From Aquificaceae bacterium (GTDB lineage: Bacteria; Aquificota; Aquificia; Aquificales; Aquificaceae): DNA of 51,650 bases. The translations under genes and the position numbers were made by a program. Every line of letters begins with the position of its first letter. Position 1 is the first letter of the stretch. Below are positions 32,890 through 43,271 of this stretch, piece by piece. The DNA is taken from contig JAOAIS010000006.1 in the NCBI GenBank assembly GCA_026414575.1, forward strand, positions 1-51,650, read 5' to 3'. Below the pieces are notes generated by a model, which saw only the letters and a program-made list of their open reading frames with translations, did no database searches and had not been told where the DNA came from.

Positions 32890-34128
32890 TTATACCGCTT
32901 CTTTTATGATGTAGGTGGGTTTTAGCTTGTCCCTCACCACGTCTTCTTTAACCAAAACCTTCTTTACATCTTTCAAAGATGGTATCTCGTACATGACATC
33001 CAGCATAATTTCTTCCATTATGGCTCTTAGACCTCTTGCTCCCGTCTTTCTTCTTATGGATTCTTTTGCTATCTCTGCAAGAGCGCCCTCTGTAAATTCA
33101 AGCTCCACCCCCTCCACCTCAAAGAGCTTCTTGTACTGCTTTACTAAGGCGTTTTTGGGCTCTACGAGAACTCGTATTAGTTCCTCTTCGGTAAGCTCAT
33201 CGAGGACTGCCACAACCGGCAGTCTCCCTACAAACTCAGGTATGAGACCGTAATGTATAAGGTCGTCTACTTCCACAAAATGCAGGGTGTTTTCTCCCTT
33301 TTCGAACTTTTTGATTTCAGCCTCAAAGCCCACTACGGACTTGCCAAGCCTGCGCTTTACTATATCCTCGAGCCCCACAAAAGCTCCTCCGCATATAAAA
33401 AGTATGTCTGTGGTGTCCACCTGTATGAATTCCTGATGGGGATGCTTTCTGCCACCCTGTGGTGGTACATTTGATACGGTGCCCTCTATAATCTTCAAGA
33501 GGGCTTGCTGCACACCCTCACCAGAGACATCTCTGGTTATGGATGGGTTGATGCCGGATTTTTTGGCTATCTTGTCTATTTCATCTATGTAGATAATGCC
33601 CTCTTGGGCTGATTTTACATCGTAACCGCAGTTTTGCAACAGCCTTACAAGCACATTCTCCACATCCTCACCTACATAGCCTGCCTCCGTAAGCGTTGTG
33701 GCATCTGCGATAGCGAAGGGCACATCCAATATCTTTGCAAGGGTCTTTGCCAGAAGTGTTTTTCCTGAGCCAGTGGGCCCTATGAGTAGAATGTTGCTCT
33801 TTTCTACCTCTACATCGTCAAGGTTTACGCCAAGCCCCTTTGTTCTTATCCTTTTGTAGTGGTTGTAGACCGCAACGGAGAGTATCTTTTTTGCCTTTTC
33901 TTGGCCTATCACATAACGGTCAAGCTGTTTCTTTATCTCTTCTGGTGTTGGTATCTCCTTTGATACATGCTGGGCTATCTGTCTTTTTTGCTCTTTTATT
34001 ATTCGACCACATTCTTCCACGCATCGGTCGCATATGAAGGTATCCTGAGGGCCTCCTATGAGCATAAGAACCTCATTTTGGGATTTGCCACAAAAAGAGC
34101 AGTGGTTTTCCTGTCTTCTTCTTGACAT
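32890..34128 (-). CDS. clpX: ATP-dependent Clp protease ATP-binding subunit ClpX
   Basis: [11 protein letters not shown] zinc finger, [30 protein letters not shown]. Confidence 0.97.
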   Translation of the reverse strand: MSRRRQENHCSFCGKSQNEVLMLIGGPQDTFICDRCVEECGRIIKEQKRQIAQHVSKEIPTPEEIKKQLDRYVIGQEKAKKILSVAVYNHYKRIRTKGLGVNLDDVEVEKSNILLIGPTGSGKTLLAKTLAKILDVPFAIADATTLTEAGYVGEDVENVLVRLLQNCGYDVKSAQEGIIYIDEIDKIAKKSGINPSITRDVSGEGVQQALLKIIEGTVSNVPPQGGRKHPHQEFIQVDTTDILFICGGAFVGLEDIVKRRLGKSVVGFEAEIKKFEKGENTLHFVEVDDLIHYGLIPEFVGRLPVVAVLDELTEEELIRVLVEPKNALVKQYKKLFEVEGVELEFTEGALAEIAKESIRRKTGARGLRAIMEEIMLDVMYEIPSLKDVKKVLVKEDVVRDKLKPTYIIKEAV

Positions 34129-34129
34129 A

Positions 34130-34726
34130 TTAGCTCCTTTTTTCTATAACCTTGTCCACTATACCGTATTCCATAGCTTCCTGAGCGGACATAAAGTAGT
34201 CCCTCTCCACATCCCTTTCAACCTTTTCTAAAGGTTGTCCAGTGTGTTTTGAGAGAATTTCGTTAAGCATATGTTTTATCCTTCTTATTTCCTCCGCATG
34301 GATGATTATGTCCGTTGCCTGCCCTGAGATACCGCCAAGCGGTTGGTGTATCATAATTCTTGCATGAGGCAGGGCATACCTTTTGCCCTTTGAGCCAGCA
34401 GAGAGAAGCACCGCACCCATGGATGCTGCCTGGCCTAAGCATATGGTTATAACATCGGGTTTTATGTACTGCATGGTGTCGTAGATTGCCATTCCAGCGG
34501 TCACAGAACCTCCGGGTGAGTTTATGTACATGTATATGTCTTTGTCTGGGTCTTGAGCCTCAAGGAAAAGAAGCTGTGCCACTATTAGGTTTGCTATATG
34601 GTCATCTATGGGAAAGCCAAGAAGCACTATCCTATCTTGCAAAAGCCTGGAGTATATGTCAAAGGCCCTCTCGCCCCTTGGTGTTTGCTCTATAACTATG
34701 GGTACAAGCTGGTCAAGTATTTTCAT
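34130..34726 (-). CDS. clpP: ATP-dependent Clp protease proteolytic subunit ClpP
   Basis: [21 protein letters not shown]; start ATG 34726 preceded by aggagg. Confidence 0.97.
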   Translation of the reverse strand: MKILDQLVPIVIEQTPRGERAFDIYSRLLQDRIVLLGFPIDDHIANLIVAQLLFLEAQDPDKDIYMYINSPGGSVTAGMAIYDTMQYIKPDVITICLGQAASMGAVLLSAGSKGKRYALPHARIMIHQPLGGISGQATDIIIHAEEIRRIKHMLNEILSKHTGQPLEKVERDVERDYFMSAQEAMEYGIVDKVIEKRS

Positions 34727-36008
34727 TCTGCTCCTCCTTTTTCTCTTCCATTTCCTTAACAACCACCTTAGATATTATATCTTCGAGAGCTTTTTCTCTC
34801 CTTATGTCATCTTCTAAAACTGGCAGAAGGTTTTCCCTCTGCAAAAATTCTCTCATCTCCTCCACAGATTTTTCATAAGACTGGGCGAGCTCCTCTATTC
34901 TTTTTTGAACTTCTTCGGTGTCCACCTGTATGCCTTTTTCTTGGGCATACCTGTCAAGTATAAACCTTAGCTTTACATTCAGTACGGCCTGGGGTGTAAG
35001 TTCTTGGGTGATGGACTTGTAGTCTAAGTACTTGGGGTCTATGCCCCACTGGGATAGCTGTGCAACTCTCCTTTCTACCAAATGAGCTAACTCCCTCTGC
35101 AGTAAGGTCTGAGGGACGGAAAAATCGTGCATTTCCACGAGTTTTTTGGCTACTCCGTCTGTTATAAGGTTTCGCCTCAGGTTTTCAAGGCCGGCTTTTA
35201 CTTCTTGCCTTATCTTCTCTTCCGCCTCATCCCAGGTTTCTCCGTAGCCCAGCTCCCTTGCAAAGTCATCCTTGAGCTCTGGAAGCACTTTTTCCTTAAC
35301 CCCCTTTACTTTTATTTCTACCCTTGCTTTTCCTGAAGGTTTACCATCCATGTCATACAGTGTAAGCTCCTCTAAGGTAATGGTGTCGCCCTCCCTTTTG
35401 CCCACAAGGACTTTTTCTATCTCTTCCCTGAAGGTTTTTGTGCCAAGAATGCCGGAAGTTTCGCCATCGGTAGCTTCTCCGCTCTCTAAGTCTTCCACCT
35501 TGTAATCTACCACTACCAGGTCTCCTTCTTTTATTTCTCTATCAACGGGCTCCCATAGGGCATGTTCCTCTCTGAGTTCTTCTATCCTTTTGTTGACAAG
35601 CTCTTCCTTGTATTCTACCCTTTTGATTTCAACCTCAAGTCCTTCAAGGTTCTTGACCTCAAACTCGGGAGGCACTTCAAAGGATACGGTGTAGCTTAGC
35701 CTCTGGGAAGGCTCCTCGAGCTGAACTCCCTCTAAGTATATGTCCGCCACCGGCCTCAATCCGCTTTCTTGTATGGCTTCAGCAAGCGTGGCGTTGGCGA
35801 CCCTTTTGCCTACCTCTTCTTGGATGTATTCTTTGAACTTTGCCCTTATTATCCATAGGGGGGCTTTGCCTTTTCTAAAACCCTCCACATCAGCATTTTG
35901 TCTAAGATAGTTGTATACCTCATCCAGCACAGATTTTACTACATCACCCTCCACTTCTACCTTGAGGGCCTTAAAGAGTCCTTGTTTTTCTTCTACTTTT
36001 ACCTTCAT
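34713..36008 (-). CDS. tig: Trigger factor
   Basis: [22 protein letters not shown], PPIase-like and C-terminal helices; start ATG 36008 with aaaggagg SD. Confidence 0.93.
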   Translation of the reverse strand: MKVKVEEKQGLFKALKVEVEGDVVKSVLDEVYNYLRQNADVEGFRKGKAPLWIIRAKFKEYIQEEVGKRVANATLAEAIQESGLRPVADIYLEGVQLEEPSQRLSYTVSFEVPPEFEVKNLEGLEVEIKRVEYKEELVNKRIEELREEHALWEPVDREIKEGDLVVVDYKVEDLESGEATDGETSGILGTKTFREEIEKVLVGKREGDTITLEELTLYDMDGKPSGKARVEIKVKGVKEKVLPELKDDFARELGYGETWDEAEEKIRQEVKAGLENLRRNLITDGVAKKLVEMHDFSVPQTLLQRELAHLVERRVAQLSQWGIDPKYLDYKSITQELTPQAVLNVKLRFILDRYAQEKGIQVDTEEVQKRIEELAQSYEKSVEEMREFLQRENLLPVLEDDIRREKALEDIISKVVVKEMEEKKEEQNENT

Positions 36009-36028
36009 AAAAACCTCCTTTGACAAAT

Positions 36029-36110
36029 GCGGGTGGAGGGAGTTGAACCCTCACGGGCTAAGCCCACAGGATCCTAAGTCCTGCGCGTCTGCCAGTTCCG
36101 CCACACCCGC
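36029..36110 (-). tRNA. tRNA-Leu, anticodon UAG, no encoded CCA
   Basis: Minus-strand GCGGGTGTGGCGGAACTGGCAGACGCGCAGGACTTAGGATCCTGTGGGCTTAGCCCGTGAGGGTTCAACTCCCTCCACCCGC; acceptor GCGGGTG/CACCCGC, anticodon loop CTTAGGA, variable arm, GGTTCAACTCC T-arm. Confidence 0.97.
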
Positions 36111-36123
36111 TTAAGAATAGAAA

Positions 36124-36150
36124 ATTATAACCTGCTTTTGGTCAGTTCAA
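36124..36150 (-). promoter_or_regulatory. Promoter-like TTGAAC-15-TATAAT just upstream of tRNA-Leu
   Basis: Read directly; -10 lies ~14 bp upstream of the tRNA 5' end. Confidence 0.5.
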
Positions 36151-36181
36151 CATACAGCCACAGCCTATATTTACTTAAACT

Positions 36182-37378
36182 ATGCAGAAGTTTGTGGAGC
36201 TGTCCCTTGACCTTACACAGAAGTGTGTAAAGTGTGGGCTTTGTAAGTCAGTATGCCCTACCTATCCTTACATAGAGGAAGAGGCGGGCTATGCAAGAGG
36301 TAGGCTTGTCCTTGCGGAGATGGTGGCAAAGGGTGAATTACCGCTGACGCAGGAGGTGTCCCAGCAATGGGACCAATGCGCCATGTGTAGGCGGTGCGAG
36401 TGGATATGTCCAAACGGTGTGGAATACAAGGAAGTACTTGTCCATGTGAAAAACAAGCAAAGGGAGAGTCTTGGTCAAGGGGTGGTAAAAAGTCTTGGAT
36501 TAAAAGCCCTTGAGTTAATGCAAACAAGAGCAGGTAGAGCATTAATCAAGCTTACGGGAAAGGTAATGGAAGCCCTTCCCTTTGAGGAGATAAAAACGCC
36601 CTTTCCCACTGGTGCGGTCAAGTTCATGCCCAAGCCCACCGCTGAGGCTTTTGGGCTTAGGGGTAAGGTTTTCAAGGCGGAAGAGGAAAGGGGCAAACTT
36701 CTCTTTTTTACCGGCTGTATGATTGATGCCTTTTATGGAAAGACGGGGGAGAATGTTATAAAGCTCATGAATAAGGCGGGCTATACAGTCGTTGTGCCAA
36801 GAGACATAAAGTGCTGTGGTGCACCCCACTACTACTCGGGCAACCTTCCTGCTTTTGAGAGGCTGAAAGAGCATAACCTCAAGGAGATGGAAAAGTATGA
36901 GTTTGACGGGGTGGTGGTCGCCTGTCCTACCTGCGGCGGTGCCCTTCAGGAGGATTACAAACTTGACAAACCCGTTTACGACTTTGCGGAGATAGTTTTT
37001 AAGAGTCCTATAAGGTTTAGAGGTTCTGGCAACAGGCTTACCTTTCATGTGCCTTGCCACTCTTACAGTGCCATGAAGGTAAAGGAGGAAGTTTTCTATG
37101 GCCTTATGGAAAGGATAGACGGTGATCAAGTTAAAAGGGCAGAAAAAGACAAATCCTGCTGTGGTTTTGCCGGACTCTTTTCTGTAACAAATCCTGATAT
37201 GTCCGACAAAATACAGAGGGAAAAGATAGAAGACCTTCAAAAGACTCAGGCAAAGGTGGTACTTACCGCTTGCCCCGGTTGTGTTCTGAATCTAAAGGAT
37301 GGTGTTAAAAAGCACAAAACCGGTCAAGAGGTCATGCATTTAGCGGATTACCTTGCGGAAAACCTTGGGGAAATTTAG
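36182..37378 (+). CDS. GlcF-like (Fe-S)-binding oxidoreductase subunit (two 4Fe-4S motifs + two CCG domains)
   Basis: CVKCGLCKSVCP, CAMCRRCEWICP, CCGAPHYYSG, CCGFAGLF. Confidence 0.85.
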   Translation: MQKFVELSLDLTQKCVKCGLCKSVCPTYPYIEEEAGYARGRLVLAEMVAKGELPLTQEVSQQWDQCAMCRRCEWICPNGVEYKEVLVHVKNKQRESLGQGVVKSLGLKALELMQTRAGRALIKLTGKVMEALPFEEIKTPFPTGAVKFMPKPTAEAFGLRGKVFKAEEERGKLLFFTGCMIDAFYGKTGENVIKLMNKAGYTVVVPRDIKCCGAPHYYSGNLPAFERLKEHNLKEMEKYEFDGVVVACPTCGGALQEDYKLDKPVYDFAEIVFKSPIRFRGSGNRLTFHVPCHSYSAMKVKEEVFYGLMERIDGDQVKRAEKDKSCCGFAGLFSVTNPDMSDKIQREKIEDLQKTQAKVVLTACPGCVLNLKDGVKKHKTGQEVMHLADYLAENLGEI

Positions 37379-37387
37379 AATAAGAGC

Positions 37388-38374
37388 ATGCGAGTTTTGG
37401 TGACTGGAGGTGCTGGATACATAGGCTCCCATATGGTTAAGCTTTTGGGTGAAAGGGACCACAGGGTCCTTACAATTGATAACCTCTCGGAGGGCAATCA
37501 CTGGGCAGTGCTTTACGGAGAGCTGAAGGTTTTAGACCTTCTTAACTTCAAAGCTCTTGAGGAGGTGCTTTTGGAATTCAAGCCAGATGCGGTCATCCAC
37601 TTTGCCGCAAAGGTTAAAGTGCCAGAAAGCGTTAAAAAACCACTACTCTACTATGAAAACAACCTCATGGGGACTTTAAACCTCCTACAGGCTATGGAGA
37701 GGACCGGGGTGAATCATCTTATCTTTTCTTCTACGGCTGCCGTCTATGGTATTCCCGAGAGGATTCCAGTAGTTGAGGAGCACCCTACAAAGCCGATTAG
37801 CCCTTACGGCTGGAGTAAGCTGTTTGCGGAGAGAGCCATAAGAGACTTTTCCTGCGCAACTGGGCTAAAATATGTAATTCTTCGCTACTTTAATGTGGCA
37901 GGTTCAGACCCTGAGGGAAAGATAGGTCAGGTTAGCAGAGAGCCTTCTCATCTTATTCTTAGGGCTGTGAAGGTTGCAACGGGACAGCTCCCCTACTTGG
38001 AAGTTTTCGGCACCAACTATGCTACCCACGACGGAACTTGCATAAGGGATTATGTGCATGTCATGGACCTCTGTGAGGCACACCTTAAAGCCTTAGAATA
38101 CCTCCTTGAAGGAGGAGAAAGTGAAGTCTTTAATGTGGGCTATGGGAAGGGTTACTCGGTCCTTGAGGTAATAAAAAAGGTAAAGGAGGTTTCTGGGTGC
38201 AACTTTGAGGTTAGATACGCTCCAAGGCGTGAAGGGGACCCGCCAGCTTTGGTGGCGGACAATAGGAAGGCAACAAGGGTTTTAGGATGGCAACCAAGAT
38301 ACGACGACCTTACCTTTATCGTAAAGACAGCCTTAAACTGGGAAAAGGCGTATATTAATAGGCATGGAGATTAA
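37388..38374 (+). CDS. galE: UDP-glucose 4-epimerase
   Basis: MRVLVTGGAGYIGSHMVKLL, SSTAAVYG, YGWSK. Confidence 0.93.
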   Translation: MRVLVTGGAGYIGSHMVKLLGERDHRVLTIDNLSEGNHWAVLYGELKVLDLLNFKALEEVLLEFKPDAVIHFAAKVKVPESVKKPLLYYENNLMGTLNLLQAMERTGVNHLIFSSTAAVYGIPERIPVVEEHPTKPISPYGWSKLFAERAIRDFSCATGLKYVILRYFNVAGSDPEGKIGQVSREPSHLILRAVKVATGQLPYLEVFGTNYATHDGTCIRDYVHVMDLCEAHLKALEYLLEGGESEVFNVGYGKGYSVLEVIKKVKEVSGCNFEVRYAPRREGDPPALVADNRKATRVLGWQPRYDDLTFIVKTALNWEKAYINRHGD

Positions 38375-38672
38375 GATATTAGAAAAACTCAAGGAGATAA
38401 AAGATCCAGAGATTCCCATAGACATAGTTAACCTTGGGCTCGTGTATGGTGTGCAGGTAAAAGAGAACATAGCTTACATAGACATGACTCTGACGGTCCC
38501 TTCATGTCCTGCAAGGGGCTTCTTCGCCCAACACATAAAAGAACATGTGCTAAGAAGTTTCCCCCGGCTTGCCGATGTTGTGGTAAACTTTGTATTTGAG
38601 CCTCCCTGGAGCAGGGATAAGATATCGCAGGAAGGGTTAGAGAGGCTCAGGAGTATGGGATGGAATATTTGA
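38364..38672 (+). CDS. MIP18/DUF59 family metal-sulfur cluster assembly protein (SufT/PaaD-like)
   Basis: KEIKDPEIPIDIVNLGLVYGV, MTLTVPSCPARGF. Confidence 0.88.
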   Translation: MEIKILEKLKEIKDPEIPIDIVNLGLVYGVQVKENIAYIDMTLTVPSCPARGFFAQHIKEHVLRSFPRLADVVVNFVFEPPWSRDKISQEGLERLRSMGWNI

Positions 38673-39145
38673 AAGATAAGTTCAGAGCCTTGGCGGAAGC
38701 CATAGAAAGGGAGTCGGTGCTCGTGCATCGCGCAGCCCTTGTGGATGGTTACAGGGATATTTACAGACTTAGTAAGCTTGGCATAGACAAGGTAATCAAG
38801 AAGGCAACCAAATTTGGTGGTAAAAAGGGGGCAAAAATACTCAAGGAAAGGTACGGCATATACACGGACAGGCTTGACGAGGCTCTTGATGTGCTGACCG
38901 TCATAGCAGAGTCTTCGAGACTCCTTGATGTGTTTGAGTACGACCTTGAAAGCATGGAAATAAGGGTAGATGGCTCCATACTGGTAGAGGCTGTGGGTGA
39001 CAGCAAAAAGCCCGTATGCGAGCCAATGGCTGGTTTTTTTGAAGGTTTTTTGTCTGAGTTGTTAGAAAGAGAATTGGGCGTGAAGGAAATAGCCTGCAAG
39101 GCCCAGGGTCGTGAGAGGTGTATATTTAAAATAAGCTTAAAATAG
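38660..39145 (+). CDS. V4R-like domain protein
   Basis: CEPMAGFFEGFLSELLERELGVKEIACKAQGRERCIFKI matches the V4R C-terminal pattern. Confidence 0.65.
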   Translation: MEYLKDKFRALAEAIERESVLVHRAALVDGYRDIYRLSKLGIDKVIKKATKFGGKKGAKILKERYGIYTDRLDEALDVLTVIAESSRLLDVFEYDLESMEIRVDGSILVEAVGDSKKPVCEPMAGFFEGFLSELLERELGVKEIACKAQGRERCIFKISLK

Positions 39146-39146
39146 T

Positions 39147-39545
39147 ATGGCAGTTATAAGGGTAAGAACCACAAAACATACCAGCTTTGTCAACATAACC
39201 AATCAGGTTAGGGAAGTGGTAAGGTCTATGGGTGTAAAGTCAGGCATGTGCCTTGTGTATGTACCTCACACCACCGCCTGTGTCCTTATCAACGAAGGAG
39301 CAGATCCTGATGTGATAAGGGACATAGCTTATTTGGTGGAGAGGCTCATACCTTGGAAGGACAACTATGCCCACGCAGAGGGTAATTCGGCAGCTCACAT
39401 AAGGAGTGCCATAATAGGCAACTCAAGGGTAATACCCGTTGAGGAGGGCGACTTGGTGCTCGGCACTTGGGAAGCCATTTTCCTCGCAGAGTTTGACGGA
39501 CCGAGGGAGAGAAGGGTAATAGTTAAGGTTATTAAGGAGGATTGA
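39147..39545 (+). CDS. YjbQ family (UPF0047) protein
   Basis: YVPHTTACVLINEGADPDV, AHIRSAIIGNSRVIPV. Confidence 0.92.
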   Translation: MAVIRVRTTKHTSFVNITNQVREVVRSMGVKSGMCLVYVPHTTACVLINEGADPDVIRDIAYLVERLIPWKDNYAHAEGNSAAHIRSAIIGNSRVIPVEEGDLVLGTWEAIFLAEFDGPRERRVIVKVIKED

Positions 39546-39546
39546 T

Positions 39547-40842
39547 ATGGAATATGTGATAGCCTTTTTAATTCTTGTGGGTGTCCTCATATGGTTTCAT
39601 GAGCTTGGACACTTCCTTATGGCTAAGCTTTTTGGTGTAAAGGTAGAAGTTTTTTCTATAGGCTTTGGTCCTGTGCTTTTTAGCAGAAAGCTCGGCGATA
39701 CAGAATACAGGGTCTCCGCCCTTCCACTTGGTGGTTTTGTAAAGCTTTATGGTGAGGAGGAAAACCTGCAGGACATTAAAGCCTTTTCTTCCAAGCCAAA
39801 CTGGCAGAAGATACTCATAGCCTTTGGAGGTCCCCTTTTCAACCTTATACTTGCATTGTTTCTCTTTACCCTTCTTTCTAACCTTGGTGGAGAAGTGCCA
39901 AAGTATACCTTTGAAAAACCCCTTGTGGGACACGTGGTAGAAGGTAGCGTGGCTCAAAGAATGGGTATAAGGGAGGGAGACATACTGCTGGAGATAAACT
40001 CAAAAAGGGTTAACAATTGGAAGGAAGTGGAAAGGACCTTATTCCAAAATGTATTGAGCAGGAGCTGGGAAGTTAAAGTATTGCGGGATGGTAAGGAGAT
40101 AAAGCTCTATGTGCAGGAAAGTATAGCAAAATCAACGGGCTTTGGAGTTGAACCCTATTTTCCTGCTGTCATAGGCCAAGTCGTAGCGAATACCCCAGCC
40201 TTTCAGGTGGGTTTGCGTGAGGGGGACAAGGTGCTAAAGGTTAACCATGTTGAAGTAAGTGGCTGGTATGATTTTGTTAGAGAAGTTAGGAAATCAAAGG
40301 ATAAGCCCATAACCCTTACAATATTGAGGGGTGGCAAGACCGAGGAAAAAACGGTCGTTCCAGCGATGGACCCAAGGACTGGATTGCCCGTGCTGGGCGT
40401 AACTCCCCATGTGGACAAGGTGAAAGTAAAAAAGCCTGCGCATCAGGCTTTGGTGGACGGGCTGGAAAGGACCTATATTTTAAGCCTCCTATCTTTGAAG
40501 GCCATCTGGCAGTTGGCAACTGGCGGTCTTTCTATAAAAACCCTGGGCGGTCCCATAGCCATAGCCCAGTTGGCAGGAGAGTCGGCTCAGCAGGGTCTTC
40601 TTCCCTTCATAGGTATGATGGCTTTTATATCCGTCCAGCTTGCCATCTTTAACCTCATACCCCTTCCAGTCCTTGATGGTGGGCTTATACTGCTCTTTTT
40701 CATAGAATCTGTAAGAAGGAAGCCCCTATCCCCCAAGTTCAAAGAAGTGTGGGTAAAGGCGGGTTATGCCATCATCATAGCCCTTGCGGGCTTTGTGATC
40801 ATAAACGACATTATTAGGATAATAGGTGGCGGTGGATTTTAG
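39547..40842 (+). CDS. rseP: RIP metalloprotease RseP (site-2 protease, tandem PDZ)
   Basis: [22 protein letters not shown], two PDZ-like segments. Confidence 0.93.
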   Translation: MEYVIAFLILVGVLIWFHELGHFLMAKLFGVKVEVFSIGFGPVLFSRKLGDTEYRVSALPLGGFVKLYGEEENLQDIKAFSSKPNWQKILIAFGGPLFNLILALFLFTLLSNLGGEVPKYTFEKPLVGHVVEGSVAQRMGIREGDILLEINSKRVNNWKEVERTLFQNVLSRSWEVKVLRDGKEIKLYVQESIAKSTGFGVEPYFPAVIGQVVANTPAFQVGLREGDKVLKVNHVEVSGWYDFVREVRKSKDKPITLTILRGGKTEEKTVVPAMDPRTGLPVLGVTPHVDKVKVKKPAHQALVDGLERTYILSLLSLKAIWQLATGGLSIKTLGGPIAIAQLAGESAQQGLLPFIGMMAFISVQLAIFNLIPLPVLDGGLILLFFIESVRRKPLSPKFKEVWVKAGYAIIIALAGFVIINDIIRIIGGGGF

Positions 40843-41492
40843 AAGGGCTTACCTGGCACCTTCTCCCAGTCTTTGAGGAAAAGCTCTATTCCCTTATCGG
40901 TTAATGGATGTTGGAAGAGCCTTTTGAGCACTTCAAAGGGCATGGTGCATATGTCAGCACCTATGAGGGCTGCTTCAACCACATGCATGGGGTGTCTTAC
41001 GCTTGCCACTATTATTTCTGTGTCTATTTCGTAGTTGTCGAAGATTTGCTTTATTTCTCTTATAAGCTTCATGCCATCGTTGGAGACATCGTCCACCCTG
41101 CCCACGAAGGGGGACACAAAGCTGGCGCCAGCTTTAGCTGCGATGAGGGCTTGTGTAGGCGAAAAAACAAGGGTTACATTGGTAGGAATGCCTTCAGATT
41201 CAAGGATTTGAACCGCTTTCATACCCTCGGGCGTCATGGGTATTTTTACCACCACATTGTCTCCAAGTTCTGCCAACATCTTGCCCTCTTTTACCATTCC
41301 TTCTGCGTCCCTTGAGACGGTCTCAAGGCTAACAGGGCCATCCACAAGCTGGAGTATCTCCTTTGCAACATCAAGAAAGGGTCTTCCCGTTTTTGATATA
41401 AGGCTTGGATTGGTGGTTACGCCATCCAGTATTCCCCACTCAAGGGCTTGCTTTATCTCTTCCACGTGGCCTGTATCAAGGAAGAACTGCAT
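40839..41492 (-). CDS. tal: Transaldolase / fructose-6-phosphate aldolase family
   Basis: [35 protein letters not shown]. Confidence 0.92.
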   Translation of the reverse strand: MQFFLDTGHVEEIKQALEWGILDGVTTNPSLISKTGRPFLDVAKEILQLVDGPVSLETVSRDAEGMVKEGKMLAELGDNVVVKIPMTPEGMKAVQILESEGIPTNVTLVFSPTQALIAAKAGASFVSPFVGRVDDVSNDGMKLIREIKQIFDNYEIDTEIIVASVRHPMHVVEAALIGADICTMPFEVLKRLFQHPLTDKGIELFLKDWEKVPGKPF

Positions 41493-41495
41493 AGT

Positions 41496-41864
41496 TTATA
41501 CCTCCTGAAGTATTCTCCGGTGCTTTACAGCACCCACAAACACCCTTTTAATTATACCATCCCTCACCACAAGAGTCGTGGGGGTGGCCACAAGGCCAAG
41601 CTCCTGAGCAAGGCGGTATCCTTCCGGTTTTGCCACATCCATCTCAAAGACCTTTACCTTTTCCTTTAGCCTTTCTATTTCTGGCTTCATGAGCTTACAT
41701 GCCCCGCAACGCTCCGAATAAAAGTACACCACGCCATTCTCGAGCCCTTCAAAGACCTTTCCCTGCATACCTTTACTCCTCCATGTGGCATACAGCTTCA
41801 AAATAGACATAAAACCAAAGAACAGAACAAGAAAAAGGGCCGTTAACTTTAAAAGGTCTTCCAT
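41496..41864 (-). CDS. Membrane-anchored thioredoxin-like protein
   Basis: N-terminal TM; YFYSERCGACKLMKPEI, VATPTTLV. Confidence 0.85.
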   Translation of the reverse strand: MEDLLKLTALFLVLFFGFMSILKLYATWRSKGMQGKVFEGLENGVVYFYSERCGACKLMKPEIERLKEKVKVFEMDVAKPEGYRLAQELGLVATPTTLVVRDGIIKRVFVGAVKHRRILQEV

Positions 41865-41865
41865 G

Positions 41866-42621
41866 TTAAACTTCTTTGACTGGTTCCATATCCAAGGCTT
41901 TCCTAAGCCTTTTTAACTCATGTTCATTGAGGTCTCGCCATTGACCTGGCTTTAGGTCCCCGAGTTTTATGGGCCCTATGGCAACCCTTTTAAGCTTTAT
42001 AACCCTGTGTCCAAAGTGGGATAAAAATCTCTTGACTATGTGCTTTCTTCCCTCGTGGAATACTACCTCAATAAGACTTTTGTTCTCTTGATGTTTTAAA
42101 AGCCTTACGCTATCTGGCTTTGTAAAGCCATCCTCAAGCCTAACACCTTTTTTCATGCGGTTTAGAGTTTCCTTGCCAACAATCCCATACACCCAAACAA
42201 GATAGGTTTTTTTCAGCTTGTGTCGTGGGTGCATGATGCGGTTTGCAAGCTCACCGTCGTTGGTAAGAAGGAGAAGCCCCTCTGCGTTATAGTCAAGCCT
42301 TCCGGCTGGGTAGACTCTTTCTGGGATATCCTTTATAAGCTCCTCTATGGTTCTTTTGCCATCCTTTGACTTGCCAAGGGCCGTAAGGTAACAGCAGGGC
42401 TTGTAAAGGATTATGTATCGGTATGTTGGTTGCTTTACTTCCTTACCTTCCACCTCAACCACGTCCTTTTTAGGGTCCACCCTCCAACCCAGTTCCTTGA
42501 CCACAAGACCGTTCACCTTTACCTTACCCTGAAGTATTAGCTCTTCTGCTTTTCTCCGTGAGGTAAGGCCACAAAGGGACAGGTATCGATTAAGTCTTAC
42601 CAATAGCGTTCTTCCTTCCAT
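41866..42621 (-). CDS. Pseudouridine synthase (RluB/RsuA family)
   Basis: RLNRYLSLCGLTSRRKAEELI S4 domain; PAGRLDYNAEGLLLLTNDG. Confidence 0.92.
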   Translation of the reverse strand: MEGRTLLVRLNRYLSLCGLTSRRKAEELILQGKVKVNGLVVKELGWRVDPKKDVVEVEGKEVKQPTYRYIILYKPCCYLTALGKSKDGKRTIEELIKDIPERVYPAGRLDYNAEGLLLLTNDGELANRIMHPRHKLKKTYLVWVYGIVGKETLNRMKKGVRLEDGFTKPDSVRLLKHQENKSLIEVVFHEGRKHIVKRFLSHFGHRVIKLKRVAIGPIKLGDLKPGQWRDLNEHELKRLRKALDMEPVKEV

Positions 42622-43232
42622 GGGTCTCCCCTCATGTTGTAGCCCCTCTGTTCCCAAAAGCCTGCTCTATCTTTTTCCATAAGCTCAAGACCCCACACAT
42701 ACTTGGCGCTTTTCCAGGCATAAAGCTTCGGGACCACCAGTCTTAGAGGGTATCCATGCCTGAGGGGTATGGGCTTTCCGTACATCCTGTAAGCAAGTAT
42801 GCTGTCTTCTTCGTACAGGTAGTCAAGGGGTAGGTTTGTGGTATAGCCTTCAAGGCAGTGGACCATAACATATTTGGCAGAAGGTTCTGGCTTGGCAAGG
42901 TCCAAAAGATAACGGGTCTGCACCCCTTCCCACTGCACTTCCTTCACGCTCCAGCGAGTCACGCAGTGGAAGTCCGCGATAAGTTCAACGGACGGCATTT
43001 CAAGAAGCTCTTGATAGGTAAACGCAAGGGGGTTTTCCACAAGCCCAAAGAGCTTGAACCTGTAATCCTCCACACTCCACTGGGGGATGTTATCCACTAT
43101 GTCGTATACTATGGGTGCGGATATCCATTTTTGCCCTGGTGGGAGACGGTCTTCCCTAATGTTTATGTTGCTTATTATCCTTTTCCTCTCCATAGTATAG
43201 ATAATCATAGGCTTTTGCATACTGGGTAGCAA
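42597..43232 (-). CDS. Sulfite-oxidase-like molybdopterin-dependent oxidoreductase
   Basis: DFHCVTRWSVKEVQWEGV (Mo-ligand Cys context), HGYPLRLVVPKLYAWKSAKYV. Confidence 0.88.
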   Translation of the reverse strand: MLPSMQKPMIIYTMERKRIISNINIREDRLPPGQKWISAPIVYDIVDNIPQWSVEDYRFKLFGLVENPLAFTYQELLEMPSVELIADFHCVTRWSVKEVQWEGVQTRYLLDLAKPEPSAKYVMVHCLEGYTTNLPLDYLYEEDSILAYRMYGKPIPLRHGYPLRLVVPKLYAWKSAKYVWGLELMEKDRAGFWEQRGYNMRGDPWKEERYW

Positions 43233-43235
43233 GGG

Positions 43236-43264
43236 TTGACATTAAATGAGCAATTACTTACTAT
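43236..43264 (+). promoter_or_regulatory. Consensus promoter TTGACA-17-TACTAT ending 7 bp before ATG 43272
   Basis: Sequence ttgacattaaatgagcaattacttactattttaatcatg. Confidence 0.65.
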
Positions 43265-43271
43265 TTTAATC

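Noticed and set aside
36542-37240. 232-aa minus-strand ORF opposite the glcF-like gene
   Set aside because: Antisense to conserved CCG-domain coding sequence; no recognisable motif
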